A DNA stretch of 64,000 bases from Pezicula radicicola (taxonomy: Eukaryota > Ascomycota > Leotiomycetes > Helotiales > Dermateaceae), in contig PDUO01000044.1 in the NCBI GenBank assembly GCA_003008705.1, forward strand, positions 64,004 to 128,003, given 5' to 3'. This document shows positions 10,616 through 21,532 of the stretch, in pieces. Under the pieces are notes generated by a model. That model was not told the origin of the DNA and ran no database searches. It was given only the letters and a program-made list of their open reading frames with translations. The position numbers were made by a program, and so were the translations under genes. Within the stretch, counting starts at the first letter, position 1, and the number at the start of each line of letters is the position of its first letter.

Positions 10616-12627
10616 TCAAAGTTGACAAAAGCCGGAAAATGCGGAGTTTTAGGAGATTCACTAGACCTGGCGTTGTTCCGACGATTACGAGTAAATGAGC
10701 CGCACCGAAATGCCCGCGTTGATCAAAATGGCGGAACCTATGGAGGATTATAACGTCCACGATGGGCGAAACTACTTAGACCTTAATTAGTTAGCCTAGC
10801 TAGGCTTTCTGCCGGCAAAATAATTATAAGGGGGGTTTTAAATACACCATTTACTAGGTAATTATTAGGTATAAGCTCTCTAATTACTAATAAAGTATAG
10901 TATTTTACCTTATTATTATAATTTCTCATACTAACTATACCCTATATTTTTAGGGCACTACAGCCTGTATTTTTCAGGGGTACTTAGACTCTAAGCCTTT
11001 TGTGGCTACCGCCTACAAAGCGGTAAGCCTAAGTAGTTCGCCCAGCGTGGACGTTACAATCCTCTCTACGAACCACCAGAACAGTGTCCACACTTACTGT
11101 TTAGGGTTGCGAAGGTTCATGTTCGCTTAAACCCCCTTTTCAATAAAAGGAGGTAAATAGTTATCGTATTAGAGTATTATTGTGCATACTGAGTAGATTT
11201 AGTGGCCTATTTTATTAAAGATCTATTTTATTTCTGTGTTCGCAGAAGACAGAGTTTAAAGACATCAATAACAAATACAGTGATAGGCCATGAAACTTGC
11301 TCGCTAAGCACGGACTATTCCGAATTTCCGAGCACGAAGATTTCAAGAGGTGTCTTAAACACATGGAGCACCCTTCTAGCATGCAGTTTTACTCGATTCA
11401 CCCGTATGCTGTGCTTTCAGAAAGAATTCTAATAGATCGCTAGTGAACTTCCGAAAACTTTCCTATTCTGAGGAAACATGGGAATTAGCAATGGCTTTCG
11501 CTAGTTTTGTGACAGCTAAAACATCGCAAGCAGGATGCGCCTTATTCTTTAGACTCACTTTTATACAATGCGTAACACAAGTATCCTAACAATGTTGGTT
11601 TAGGCATTTGGGAACATGTTGTTCCAACGTAGCCGCCAATCATTGAATGAGCCAACTTGGTGTGGAATTGACTAATAAGATGTCACTGTAGAGGGATTTA
11701 GCGCATATTATTAGTCTCATTAGCATATCCTATAATTCGAAGCAGTATACTCATCAAGCTTTAAAGCTCAAATAATACATTCTAAAGCTGATACTCTTAG
11801 AGCTAATTACAAAGCCTTGCTCGCTACATATTATTTTGTTCATATAACATATAAAATTTGTGCATGCCTTAACGTGAGTTAGTAGACCCACTGTCTAGAT
11901 ATCACTTGAATGTGCTAGATCACTCCACTTAGCGAACTCGTAATGTATTGACCAACTGTCTGTGACTAGGTAAGTATTCCTACTAAGTTTTCTAACCCGC
12001 TATTAAAACATTATCGATCTTTACTAACTGAAGTCTATTCCGTTTATCTCAAGAGTATATTGATTACAAGGTAGCTAAGTCGAAGTTATAGTGGCTTTCA
12101 TTCAAGGTTAGAGCGTAGAACAGCTACAGCCGTATTGGAGCATTGTTTTATATACGAATCTTAGTACAATAGGTAGGGTGTCGCCTAATAGAACATATTG
12201 TATGCGTAGACATTATTTAACTATATTATAACTCTGATATTGATATCTATAGACACTAAATCTGACTCGATTCTAAACTAAATTTCCTTAGGCTTCGAAT
12301 TGACCAACTCGGCAATTCCTAATAAAGTGAAACTTGAATAACGAGGTACAATAACGGAGGACATGCTAGGAATTTATGCCTCCTGTTTTCTTACCAATGG
12401 ACAGAAAAATGGAGCTATGTATCAACCTTTTCCCTTTTGTCATCCATACTAAAACAATATGAACGGATCTAGAAGAACTCTATTATCCTTTTAATTAGCG
12501 ATATTGTCTGTACTAGTATCTAAGGATCATTGTGAGGATACTTCTAGCCAACACAGACAGATAGTTGAATTGCTGAACTTAACCAATATCTACATCGTCC
12601 TCCATTTATTTCCCTAGTCACTTGTTA
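10616..12627. other. gene-poor region with MITE
   Basis: This 2 kb AT-rich stretch lies between the transcription factor promoter and the MFS 3' end. It contains the MITE at 10739-11068. I see no coding frame with recognisable content; the frame at 11202-11432 looks random. The sequence from about 11150 to 12550 is rich in TA dinucleotides and may be decayed repeat. Confidence 0.4.
10739..11068. mobile_element. MITE-like element 1 with long terminal inverted repeats
   Basis: The left end (10741 onward, TGGAGGATTATAACGTCCAC) is mirrored by the reverse complement of the right end (GAGAGGATTGTAACGTCCAC). The match extends about 42 bp, through the GGGCGAA...CTACTTAG blocks, with few mismatches. 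Both ends are flanked by TA (10739-10740 and 11067-11068), consistent with Tc1/mariner-type TA target duplication. The 330 bp interior is AT-rich and has no coding capacity, so it would depend on a transposase supplied in trans. Its ends do not resemble those of the Tc1 element at 42334-43620. Confidence 0.75.
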
Positions 12628-14334
12628 TCACTCCACAACATTACCCTTCTCCGCAATAGTCGTAGTACGTGGAGCTTCCACATCCAACCCGCCAACCTGA
12701 ACAACCTCATTTTTCTTCCGATCTCTAGCCGAAAGGAAAGCAACGAGTCCACACCAAATCACCACCATAGCTCCAAAACAAGAACAAGCAATCCAACCAG
12801 GTTTGAATTCAGGGGCCTCAGCAGTTCTCCATACAGCATCGGAATACCATATAGAATTAATATACCCACACATATTAGAAGCTGCTATCAGGAAGCCACG
12901 CATCTCATGGTCGTGTTTTACAAGATCTGGATACCATGCATACCAGATACCCGGAACGCCAGCTGAGAACTGTGCAAGAAAAAAAGCTGCGTATTTGAGT
13001 TTCGAAGGCACATTCCAAACTGCGAGGACGACGGCACTAAAGAATGTGCCAGCTTGCATGACCGTGATTGCTTGCCAGCGTCTACCATGTAGCAAAGGCG
13101 AATCAGACAGCATTCCAGCCGAGATTTGCACAAAAACTGCAATTCCGGCGGCAGCAGTGGGGAGAACGTTGATTTTGTAGACAGAAAACCCTTCGGTTTT
13201 AAGCCAGAGCGCGAATGCAGGTTGCTGAGATGGATACGCTGCTTGGATAAAGAAATAGCCTACTGGTAGGAGCCAAAATTGCCATTGACCCATCATTCGA
13301 AACAGTTTCTTGCGGTCCCAGGCTGATGCCCCTAAAGGCTTGTACCCATATTTAAGAAGACGTTGTCGCGCAAACTCGGCCTCGGCTTTGTTGAGATAGA
13401 ATGCTCTTGTTGTTTCCTTGGAAAGTCAGTACCTCTATCGCTTAGGCTATGTACACGAGGGTTTACATACCGGAAAGTCAGGGTTGAAGAAATAGCCGAT
13501 TATGCCTACGGGCAGACTAATGATTCCGCAGATGATAAAGAGCCATTGCCAGCCTTCATGCCCAAGCTTGCCTCCCAAATTGTTATAAGCACCAGCTTGT
13601 AAATAGCCACTGAACATTCCCGCCAGACTTGCTGTACAGTAAAAGAGTGTTACGCGCTTAGCCCGTTCTTGCTTCGTATACCAGGATCCTATCACATAAA
13701 TGATGACTGGGAAGAAGGCTCCTTCACAAAAGCCGATCAAGAACCTCAAGGCATAGAGTTGTGGAACTGTCTTTACAGCTGCGCTGCAAAATGTCAAGAT
13801 AGACCACATGACTTCGAGCGAGGGTACAAGAATTGAAGGTCGAATCCGAGTGGCAAGAATGACCGCAGGTAATTGACTGATGACATATCCAGCTGTGAAG
13901 ACATTTCCCATGTAAGTCAACTCACTGCCTCCCATGTTCAAAGCTTCCTTCATTCCGGAAACATATGCATTGCTGATGTTGGCCTGGTCGAGGTTTTTGC
14001 AGAAGTAACCGAGGCATCCGTAAGAGAGCAGGAAGAAGTCCAGCTTGAATAGGAAGAGCTTTTCTTCTTTGGGCTTGTCTGGATCATCCCAAACATATCC
14101 TTGAATTGTCCGCAAGGTGCGTAGTACGATTCCCAAGACTCCTGGTTTCTCCCAAGCGTGTAAAAGTGTTGGAGATCTGCTCTTAACCTCGTGAGGATCA
14201 CTCAAAGCATCGCCATCTCTTTCAGGAAAATTGGTGACATTTGAGTTCGTGATATTCTTCTGTTGTGCATCGGTTCTGGAAGCCTCTCGAGTCAAAGATC
14301 CAGGACCATGGTTGCTGTTGATGGTGTCCACCAT
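12628..14334 (-). CDS. MFS transporter, Dal5/Liz1 (anion:cation symporter) type
   Basis: Two exons (14334-13471 and 13416-12628), joined in phase 0 across a 54 bp intron, give 550 residues. A long polar N-terminus (about 90 residues) precedes the membrane part. Recognisable segments are KLDFFLLSYGCLGYF (TM1), the conserved NISNAYVSGMKEAL loop, RFLIGFCEGAFFPVIIYVIGSW (TM4-5), and FFNPDFP|ETTRAFYL before the central cytoplasmic loop. These are hallmarks of the allantoate/pantothenate/nicotinate permease group. About twelve helices are expected. A TATATA at about 14425-14430 lies roughly 90 bp upstream of the ATG. It is divergent from the 2-oxoglutarate oxygenase at 15110, which may act on the same substrate. 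The substrate cannot be assigned. Confidence 0.85.
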
Positions 14335-15109
14335 TGCTATTTCACAGTTGTAGCTAATTGGATGAATGCAAATATTCTATAAGAACCACTTAGATCAATC
14401 GTTTAAAGCAATGTCACCCCCTACTATATATACTTCATTGAAGAAGTAATTTCCTTGACTGTCTAGTTTTTACTCAGAAAATTACCATCTACCATCCTTG
14501 TGCTGTGCATATTGCGACATCTGGAGACCAGTGATATCTTTGGTCCATTGAGGTTGCTATGGATCTCATTCCCAATACTATCCACTACAGAAAGGGGTAT
14601 TCAACGCTGACTCCCTCCTTGGGTTTCCTGTTCTTTAGTCAGGTAGCAGTAGTTACAACCCGGCAATTGGGGTGTTGACGCGGCCAAAAGATAAGTGGCA
14701 AAGCGGGTGAAAGCAACTGTAAAACGGTGCACTAATATGCAACTTGTTCCTAAGCAAGCAGACAAGCTCCGCACTTGTTGACATTTTATCGGTGCTTTGT
14801 CCCTGTAGGAGCCGTGCAGGAATTGCAAAAACATGGGTTCAATGGCGGAATATAAAGCTAGCTTGCGGGTTTGTTGCCTATCTACCCGCGAAGTACTCTC
14901 GCTACTGCTAGAAATCAGTTCATTGGAAGCCATTAACCGTGGATTAAGCGATGGCGAAATGCGGGGTCATAATCACGGCATCCACGAACGCATCCCCTCA
15001 ATCTTGATAAGTGATAAGCAGATCTTGAAGATCTTCTTGCTTCAGTGTTAGTGATCATAGAAACTTTCTGCTTCTGGCGTCTTTCAAATCTATATACTTG
15101 CTTACAACA
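14335..15109. other. divergent promoter region (MFS / 2OG oxygenase)
   Basis: This 775 bp region is bounded by the start codons of two divergent genes, so regulatory sites for both lie here. Open frames at 14601-14933 and 14833-15051 overlap each other antisense and have no domain. I regard them as chance. Confidence 0.45.
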
Positions 15110-16408
15110 ATGTCAACTACAGTAACTGAAAGTGTAAGACCAGAGGTCTCTCTTCCGGCCGAGAATCTAGCACAATACAACTACGAGCGACTACCAAAAT
15201 ATGAGCACCCACCAGAGACATCAGAAAAGCTGCCTTGGTCAGAACTAGTTACTCTAGACCTTGAAGATTATACCCGTCCAGGTGGCAAAGAGAGATTGGC
15301 GAAACAGTTAGAACATGCCGTGCACCATGTGGGATTCTTCTACGTCAAGAACTTTGGGTTAACAGACGAGCAAGTAAATCAACAATTCACATTGGCAAAG
15401 AACTTTTTTGCACTGGATACGGAGGAGAAGGCAAAGCATGAGGTCGACTATGCCAATGCGGATTACAATGGATGGCGCAGAGCTGGCATTAGTAAAATCA
15501 GTATGCATATCTCTCTAGCAAAGGGTTCTAGCGCAAGAATACTTGTGGTCTACAAGTCTTAATTCTAGTGAAATCTTACTTTACGCAGCATAAAAATGCT
15601 GCTGTTGGAAAAGACCAATACTAATATATGACTTTTAGGCGGCACCCGAGATAACTTTGAGATGTTCAACTTCGCCAAGTTCACCAAGGACTTCGAGGGC
15701 AAATACACCTATCCAGACTTGATTAAAGCCCATCTTCCCGATATCGAAGTCTTTGCAAAAGCCCTTCATTCCAACGTGGTCTTGCCACTTCTCCGCCTCT
15801 TTGCAATCGTTCTACAACTCCCAGACGAAGAATATCTTGTCAAGCAACATACCTACGAGAAGAAGAGCGAGGATCATTTCCGATACATGATCTATCGTAA
15901 GCGAACTGCTGAGGAACACGAAGCCAGTGGTTGGGGTCAGACGACTGGGCACACAGATCTGGGGACTGTTACATTGCTATTCCGACAACCCATCGCAGGC
16001 CTGCAGATCCTTGGTGAGGACGGAAACTGGACATACGTCTCGGCACAGTCTGGAACAATCACTGTCAATCTTGCTGATACAATTTCGCATTTAACTGGTG
16101 GCTGGCTCAAGAGTTCTGTACACCGTGTTGTTGCTCCGCCAAAGGACCAGTGGCAGTACGATCGCACAGGACTACTATATTTTGCCAGGCCACATAACGA
16201 TACGATATTGAATCCAATTGTGGATTCACCAGTGCTGCAAAAGGCTGGAGTGAAGCCACGTTTTGAAGAGCTAATCACGATGGAACAGTGGGTCCGAGCA
16301 AAGCAGACGCTCCAATTGAATCCTGAAATCACGGCTAAGAAGTATGCCGAGGCTGGAGACGGCACTGTTGAAGTTATTGGAGGCTTTAGGGATCGTAAAT
16401 ATGCCTAA
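15110..16408 (+). CDS. 2-oxoglutarate/Fe(II)-dependent oxygenase (isopenicillin N synthase-like)
   Basis: Exons 15110-15500 and 15639-16408 give 386 residues. A donor at 15492 instead of 15501 also keeps frame and would shorten the protein by three residues. The N-terminal DIOX_N segment includes LEHAVHHVGFFYVKNFG. The DSBH core carries the iron ligands GHTDLGTVTLLF (H and D of HxD) and SSVHRVV (second His), followed by the 2OG-binding region DRTGLLYFARP, where Arg is kept. Enzymes of this fold hydroxylate, desaturate or cyclise small molecules, using Fe(II) and 2-oxoglutarate. The divergent MFS neighbour suggests joint uptake and modification of a nutrient or metabolite. I cannot narrow the substrate. 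Confidence 0.85.
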
Positions 16409-17157
16409 TTATAAAAGGTCGTGTAGAATTCTTGGCTTGAATAGAATCACAAGCAATTCCATTTGATACACTTTCGGGATTTGATTCTCGCTTCGGTAAA
16501 GAGTAAATAGGGGGGATCCTCGCTTAAGTCAAACCTAACTCAACTCCAACCAGGTGCATAAGTTGAAAGGAGCAGCTGTTCAGCTTACCGTTGATAATGA
16601 CCGAAAAAATTAGGTCTTGTTGCCCCATAATCAATGGTGTTTACTGCAATTGTTTCTAGTCCTCAATTGAAGCCGTGGAGTTTTTAGTTGCGTTATTGGT
16701 AATGGTCACTCCACGGATGGTACTTCAAGCATCCATGAGCTAACTATATTAAATACCTCTCTTGAGGTTTTATAACTGTCTTCGGAGATATCACATAACG
16801 TTGAGCCCACTTTCGCAGCATTTATGAAATTTACATCGGAAGTTAGCGAAGAGTGCTCATTGGTGGCTTTATTGAGTTCATTATGCCGTTGCCTCAGGAC
16901 TATCCTTGAGATATCTTAATATTGTTCTGTTGTAGAAGATGAATTGAACTGCCTAAATTGAACTGCCTAGTTTGATCGCGGAAGGATGCTGTCATCATCG
17001 AGATATGGGTTTGCGTCGTGAGTTCCTTCGAATATAAATCCCCACTGCTGCATATACTAATGAAGCTTATATACTTCACATCTGTAGTTAGAAAGGTCTA
17101 CACCAATTTAACAGAGTTACTTTGGCTCACGAAACACGCTTTCTACATATTCACACA
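16409..17157. other. intergenic, promoter of the rhamnogalacturonan acetylesterase
   Basis: This 750 bp stretch contains no coding frame. A TATA-like TATAAAT at 17033-17039 lies 119 bp upstream of the ATG at 17158. Confidence 0.4.
17033..17039 (+). promoter_or_regulatory. TATA-like box of the acetylesterase gene
   Basis: TATAAAT, about 120 bp before the start codon, is at a plausible distance for a fungal core promoter. It is called from sequence and position only. Confidence 0.35.
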
Positions 17158-18209
17158 ATGAAGGTATCCTCGCCAACATCCGCTCTTAAACACCCCATTG
17201 TCGTATCTCGGGCTCTCAACCTATTCATAAGCTTACTAATCATCACCGCGACCCTCATCACAAAAGCAGCAGCAATTTCAACCGTCTACATTGCTGGTGA
17301 CAGTACAGCTGCAATAAATGGAGGACCTGTATCATGTAACTGCACCGACGGATGGGGCTCATATCTGAAATACAGTCTTGACTCTACCGCTATCCGCGTA
17401 AATGACTCTGCTGTAGATGGAACAAGTGCGAGGAGCTTTACTAGAGAGGGATTCTTTGCCGGTATTGCAAAAGTTTTGAAGCCTGGAGACTGGGTCATTA
17501 TTGAATTTGGGCATAATGATGGTGGAGCCGTGTATCCCGCTAGTAGCGATATTGGAAGAGGGGATTGTCCTGGTGCTTGTGAGTTTGAGACTTTGCTAAC
17601 CACGAGAGCTATGAAATTATCTACAAGCCGAAGCTAATTTTGATACTTGGAACCACAGGAAATGAGACATGCCCAACAGTGTATGAGTAAGTCAATTTGA
17701 TCATGAAACCTTACCCCGTTATGTACTTGCTTTTGTAACCAAATAAATCCAGCAATGCAACAGAAATAGTCCAAACATACCCAACCTACCTAATCCAAGC
17801 CTCAACAACCTTCCTCTCAAAAGGTGCCCACATAATCCTCTCATCACCAACCCCAGATAATCCTTGGGAAACAGGAAACTATACCTATGCTCCCAATCGC
17901 TTCACCTATTACGCATGGCTCGCAGCAACTGAACTCGGTGGACCAGCTGCAGGAGTTTATTTCGTTCCACATGGACAATATGCAGCACAAGCGATGAAGA
18001 ATCTAGGACCTGATATCATAGATGCTAATTATCCTGCGGATCATACGCATACGGCTCCGTATCTTGCAGGTGTCGTGGCGCAAAGCTTTGTATTAGGCTT
18101 GAAGTGTGGGACCAGTCCGTTACAGGATTTTGTAGTGAATGCTACTGCTAGAATTGAGGGGAGTGTTTTGGGTACTTGTATCTTGGCTAATGATACTTTG
18201 CCAATCTAG
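17158..18209 (+). CDS. secreted rhamnogalacturonan acetylesterase (CE12, SGNH hydrolase)
   Basis: Exons 17158-17572, 17659-17686 and 17753-18209 give 299 residues. The middle exon is only 28 bp, and the first donor (GTGCTT) is weak. However, the join restores the family sequence [19 protein letters not shown] signal sequence of about 40 residues (basic start, then [13 protein letters not shown]) ends at AAA-IS. Block I is AGDSTA with the nucleophilic Ser, block III is FGHNDGG, the conserved [12 protein letters not shown] follows, and the catalytic Asp/His pair is in DHTHTAP. The enzyme removes acetyl groups from the rhamnogalacturonan backbone of pectin outside the cell. It is convergent with the GH5 endoglucanase 190 bp away and opens a block of plant-polymer genes. 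Confidence 0.88.
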
Positions 18210-18402
18210 ATACAGGGAACTATTAAGAGGTCATGGATTATGGTTACACGCACAAATATCTTTAAACATGCATAAGGTATGTTGGAGCGTCACTCAACAG
18301 AAGGCACTAGAGTTGTTAAATATCGTGTAAATAATCAAAGCTATGGATCCCAAACCATATTTTCCTCGCTAAACATGTTGGCAATCCTATTGGAAAACAA
18401 CC

Positions 18403-19688
18403 TCAAACCCCTGGAGCGTATGCCTTCAATGTTGAATCATAGTAGGTATACCCAGTACCACTCGGAGGCTCGAAGCTATAAATATAATCACCCCACCACG
18501 GACCCGCGGCCCACCATAATGCACCAGTCCACACATCAGAGTTATCGTGCAAGTGATTGACCAGACCAGTTACAGCAGTCATACAATTACTATTAGCGCC
18601 ACCAGCAAACTCGCCCAAAATACCAAGTTTACCATTAGCTCTCAACCATTCCGTAGCACCCACAGCGCGGTCTACGCCAACTGTTGTAGAATAACAAGTA
18701 GTACTTGTTCCAGAGTTGTCGGAGTCTAGATAGAGATGCATCTCATACACAAGTTTGTCTTCCGGATCGGTTAGGCCTTTTAGGGAATCATCCGTCGTGT
18801 TCCAAACCATTGCCGCTGAATACGCGTCGCCTTCTACGAAGATATATTGACTTGTCGCACCGGTACCGCGAATACCATCGATGGCAGCTTGATTTAAATC
18901 GTAGACCAAGCTAATGTCCATATCGTGATACTCGTTGTTAGTATCAAAAATCTTCAATGATTAGCCACAAGTCACTAAATAAGCAATGAATTACTTACCA
19001 CGTTAGGATTACTCTTGAATGCAGTTGCCAAGTTGGTCCAGAAAGTTTGAAATGAAGTGGTATCAGTTATTACAGCGCCGTTGTATCTTCCATAGTTGTG
19101 AGGATCAATAATGGCATAGCCTCCTTTCGCCGTGACGTGATTCACCGCGACCGAGTAATTGGTGAGATAGGCCGTATCAAGCGACGCCGTAATTGTGCCT
19201 ACTGCCATTCGTTCCATAGCGAAGGGAAAACGGAAGATGTTGTAACCCTCTGAGATTAAAGTCTACCAAAATCAGCTACGAATCTCTTATCCTACTAAGG
19301 AGGTACTTACATCAATGGTATCAGTAGAAGCAAAAGTGAAATCCTTCCCGTAGACTCCCGGATAAGCCCCTGATCCAAACTCAGCACAAGACTCACTGAC
19401 ACCAAACCACTTGAAACCTGTTGAAGTAGCCGCAGCAGTGCTTGTTGTCAAAGTGCTGCTCGAAGGTGTAGTTGAAGTCGTGGATGCCACAGTCGTTAAT
19501 GTAGTGCTACTAGTTGCTGTACCAGGAACACATTGAGAGTAGTAGGTGTTGTAAGCAACGCACTGGTAACCTGCAACACATGTTGTATCACCAGTGAATC
19601 CCTGGCCTCCACATTGCGAATATGCGGACTGCTGAGCATTTGCTGTTGCTGCGAACAAAAGACCGAGGGAAGTAATTGAGGGTTTCAT
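18403..19688 (-). CDS. CBM1-GH5 (subfamily 5) endo-beta-1,4-glucanase
   Basis: Three exons (19688-19311, 19262-18999, 18951-18403), all in phase 0, encode 396 residues. An 18-residue signal peptide is followed at residues 19-54 by a fungal CBM1 ([15 protein letters not shown]...[11 protein letters not shown]), which anchors to cellulose. A Ser/Thr linker of about 35 residues leads to the GH5 barrel. The barrel has [14 protein letters not shown], the acid/base region [10 protein letters not shown] (Glu in the NEYH form normal for the eglB-type subfamily) and the nucleophile in LGEFAGG. The [20 protein letters not shown] stretch near the C-terminus is diagnostic. It cleaves internal cellulose bonds, complementing the cellobiohydrolase with which it shares a divergent promoter (19689-21532). 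Confidence 0.93.
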
Positions 19689-20101
19689 AGTGCTCGAACA
19701 AAATTTCCCAAGCTTTTGAAATGGATTGCGAATTTGTGACGTGGGAGAACATCAACACGACTACAGGGAGGTCGGCAGGCGCTCTTATATTATGACAAGA
19801 CCGCTTTCTTTTCTTTCAATTACAAACTGAATTTCACATAAGCTATTTCTTCATCTATCTGCGGAACAGCGGCCCGTGACTCTGTATGGCCACTCAGCTC
19901 TAAGTCTTCAAACATTCGGAAAGTGAGATTGGCGAGCCTTGGGCAGTCGAGTATAGAGTAACTAATATCGAGACACTCATGGATAGGGTACCAGGAAATG
20001 CCAAGACTGAGATATAAGGTTCCTGAATTTAGGCAGGTCCAGAAAGTTTGTGAATGACCTGTTATCATATCACATGGCCATTTTGGTATGTTGAGCTGCT
20101 C

Positions 20102-20108
20102 GGCTAAA
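20102..20108 (+). promoter_or_regulatory. candidate XlnR/Xyr1 site GGCTAAA
   Basis: The heptamer matches the activator consensus of ascomycete cellulase and xylanase promoters. It lies between the divergent GH5 and GH7 genes. A short motif like this can arise by chance, so only its location supports it. Confidence 0.3.
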
Positions 20109-21437
20109 ATACCAGGCTCAATTCGAATGGAGAAGTCATCGCTAAATCACCACTGCCGAATGTAACTACGGAACCAACCCCCCCGCCTTTTCATAGAACC
20201 CTTGAAGAATTCAGCCCGAGGTAGCTCTGGTCATATAATGCATTGTATGATTATGGCCGGAATAAAGTCATATTCCAAAAAGAAATCTGTATCCATTATC
20301 CCGAAATGGAACAAATTGCCCTAAGAGAAATCTACTGTAGGCTTTGTATAGGCTGATTCTTGTAAATCTCTGTCGACTGCCATAGTGACTTAGCTCCGCC
20401 ATCAACTGGTGGGGCACCAGGTGCCAATTTTCTACTTAGGCAGCGGACACACCATTGCGACTAGAAGCAGCTTTTGAGCGCAGGGATTGTAAGTTAAAGT
20501 CCTTGTTAACTTAAGGTTAAAAGTAAGATCAGATGGATGGAGTCGCGAATCTCGCTTAAATATAGTATACATATCTTGTGCATGGCTATATTCAAGTACT
20601 TAGAGATGCAGTCTTCTATTTAAGCCTATTAATACGAACATCTCTGCTGAAGTAGATCCTTCACGGTGTGTTCAAGAGATAAGGGATGAACACTTACTTG
20701 CTCCAATCTCTTGAAAATTGATTTGAACATCGCATGTTGTCGGCTTGCAGGTCCTTCAACGCGCTGCTGAGGTGAAAGAGTCCACTTAGTCGGATATCCT
20801 AATCAAGTCATTGATGCAAGGACTGCTTGGCAGCAAGCTTTATAGGACACACGTGGAAACACCAGACGAATTATATGAAGATCTTTAATTTATATTTAGT
20901 TTGCAGCCGCACATAGATTGGTTCAAGAACAACCCTATTTACTACGGAGACTTCTTGCCGAGGCTCACTTTCCTATGTTTGAAATATTCTGGTCACTTCT
21001 CGCCGGCTACATCCGAGATCGACGACAAATTAGAAAGAAGTTTAGATCTTTATAGATAAACACTCCATGAACCTGCAGCCATCCATACTTCCTTGTTGCC
21101 GGTAAGCCGACCGACTGGTCCAGTTAGATTCAGGCTCTAGACTCCGGATGATCAGAAGGACCGACATAAGATTTCTTGGCCGGAGTATCCATTTCCCACT
21201 TTGAGAGCCACAATTGTGATATAGAGACAACTAGTGCGGTTTTAAAGCCTCGGCATCAAGCTGGATGCTTGGTAAGTACTGTCATGAAGCTCAAATTCAA
21301 TGCTCGGACGAAATTAGTGGCGTTAGGCGTCAACGTCCCTCGTCAACTCAGTGCTTTCTTCGGCCAGGAGGGCCGTAGATTCCACAACTAGAGTTGTGTC
21401 TTGATGTGAAATTTCAAGTGCCAAGAGAATTTGTGCG

Positions 21438-21445
21438 TATAAGTA
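21438..21445 (+). promoter_or_regulatory. TATA-like box of the GH7 gene
   Basis: TATAAGTA lies 95 bp upstream of the ATG at 21533, a typical spacing for a strongly expressed secreted-enzyme gene. Confidence 0.4.
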
Positions 21446-21532
21446 TCTAGCCGTACCTTCAAATTCATCTTCATCACTCAACTTCTTTTCACACATTACT
21501 TCTTGAGTAATCATCGGCCATTGAACTTCACC

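Larger units (their letters stand above)
19689..21532. promoter_or_regulatory. divergent promoter shared by GH5 endoglucanase and GH7 cellobiohydrolase
   Basis: These 1.84 kb between two divergent cellulase genes hold no credible coding frame. I see TATA-like motifs near each start: ATATAAGAG on the minus strand at 19784-19790, and TATAAGTA at 21438-21445. There is a GGCTAAA at 20102-20108, matching the XlnR/Xyr1 consensus GGCTAA. Two SYGGRG-type motifs are CCCCGC (reverse orientation) at 20181-20186 and GTGGGG at 20409-20414, which could bind a CreA/Cre1 repressor. Joint cellulose induction and glucose repression is inferred, as known for cellulases in other ascomycetes. Confidence 0.5.

Noticed and set aside
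14601..15051. Small overlapping frames between MFS and oxygenase genes
   Set aside because: They overlap antisense, lie in a divergent promoter, and have no recognisable content.
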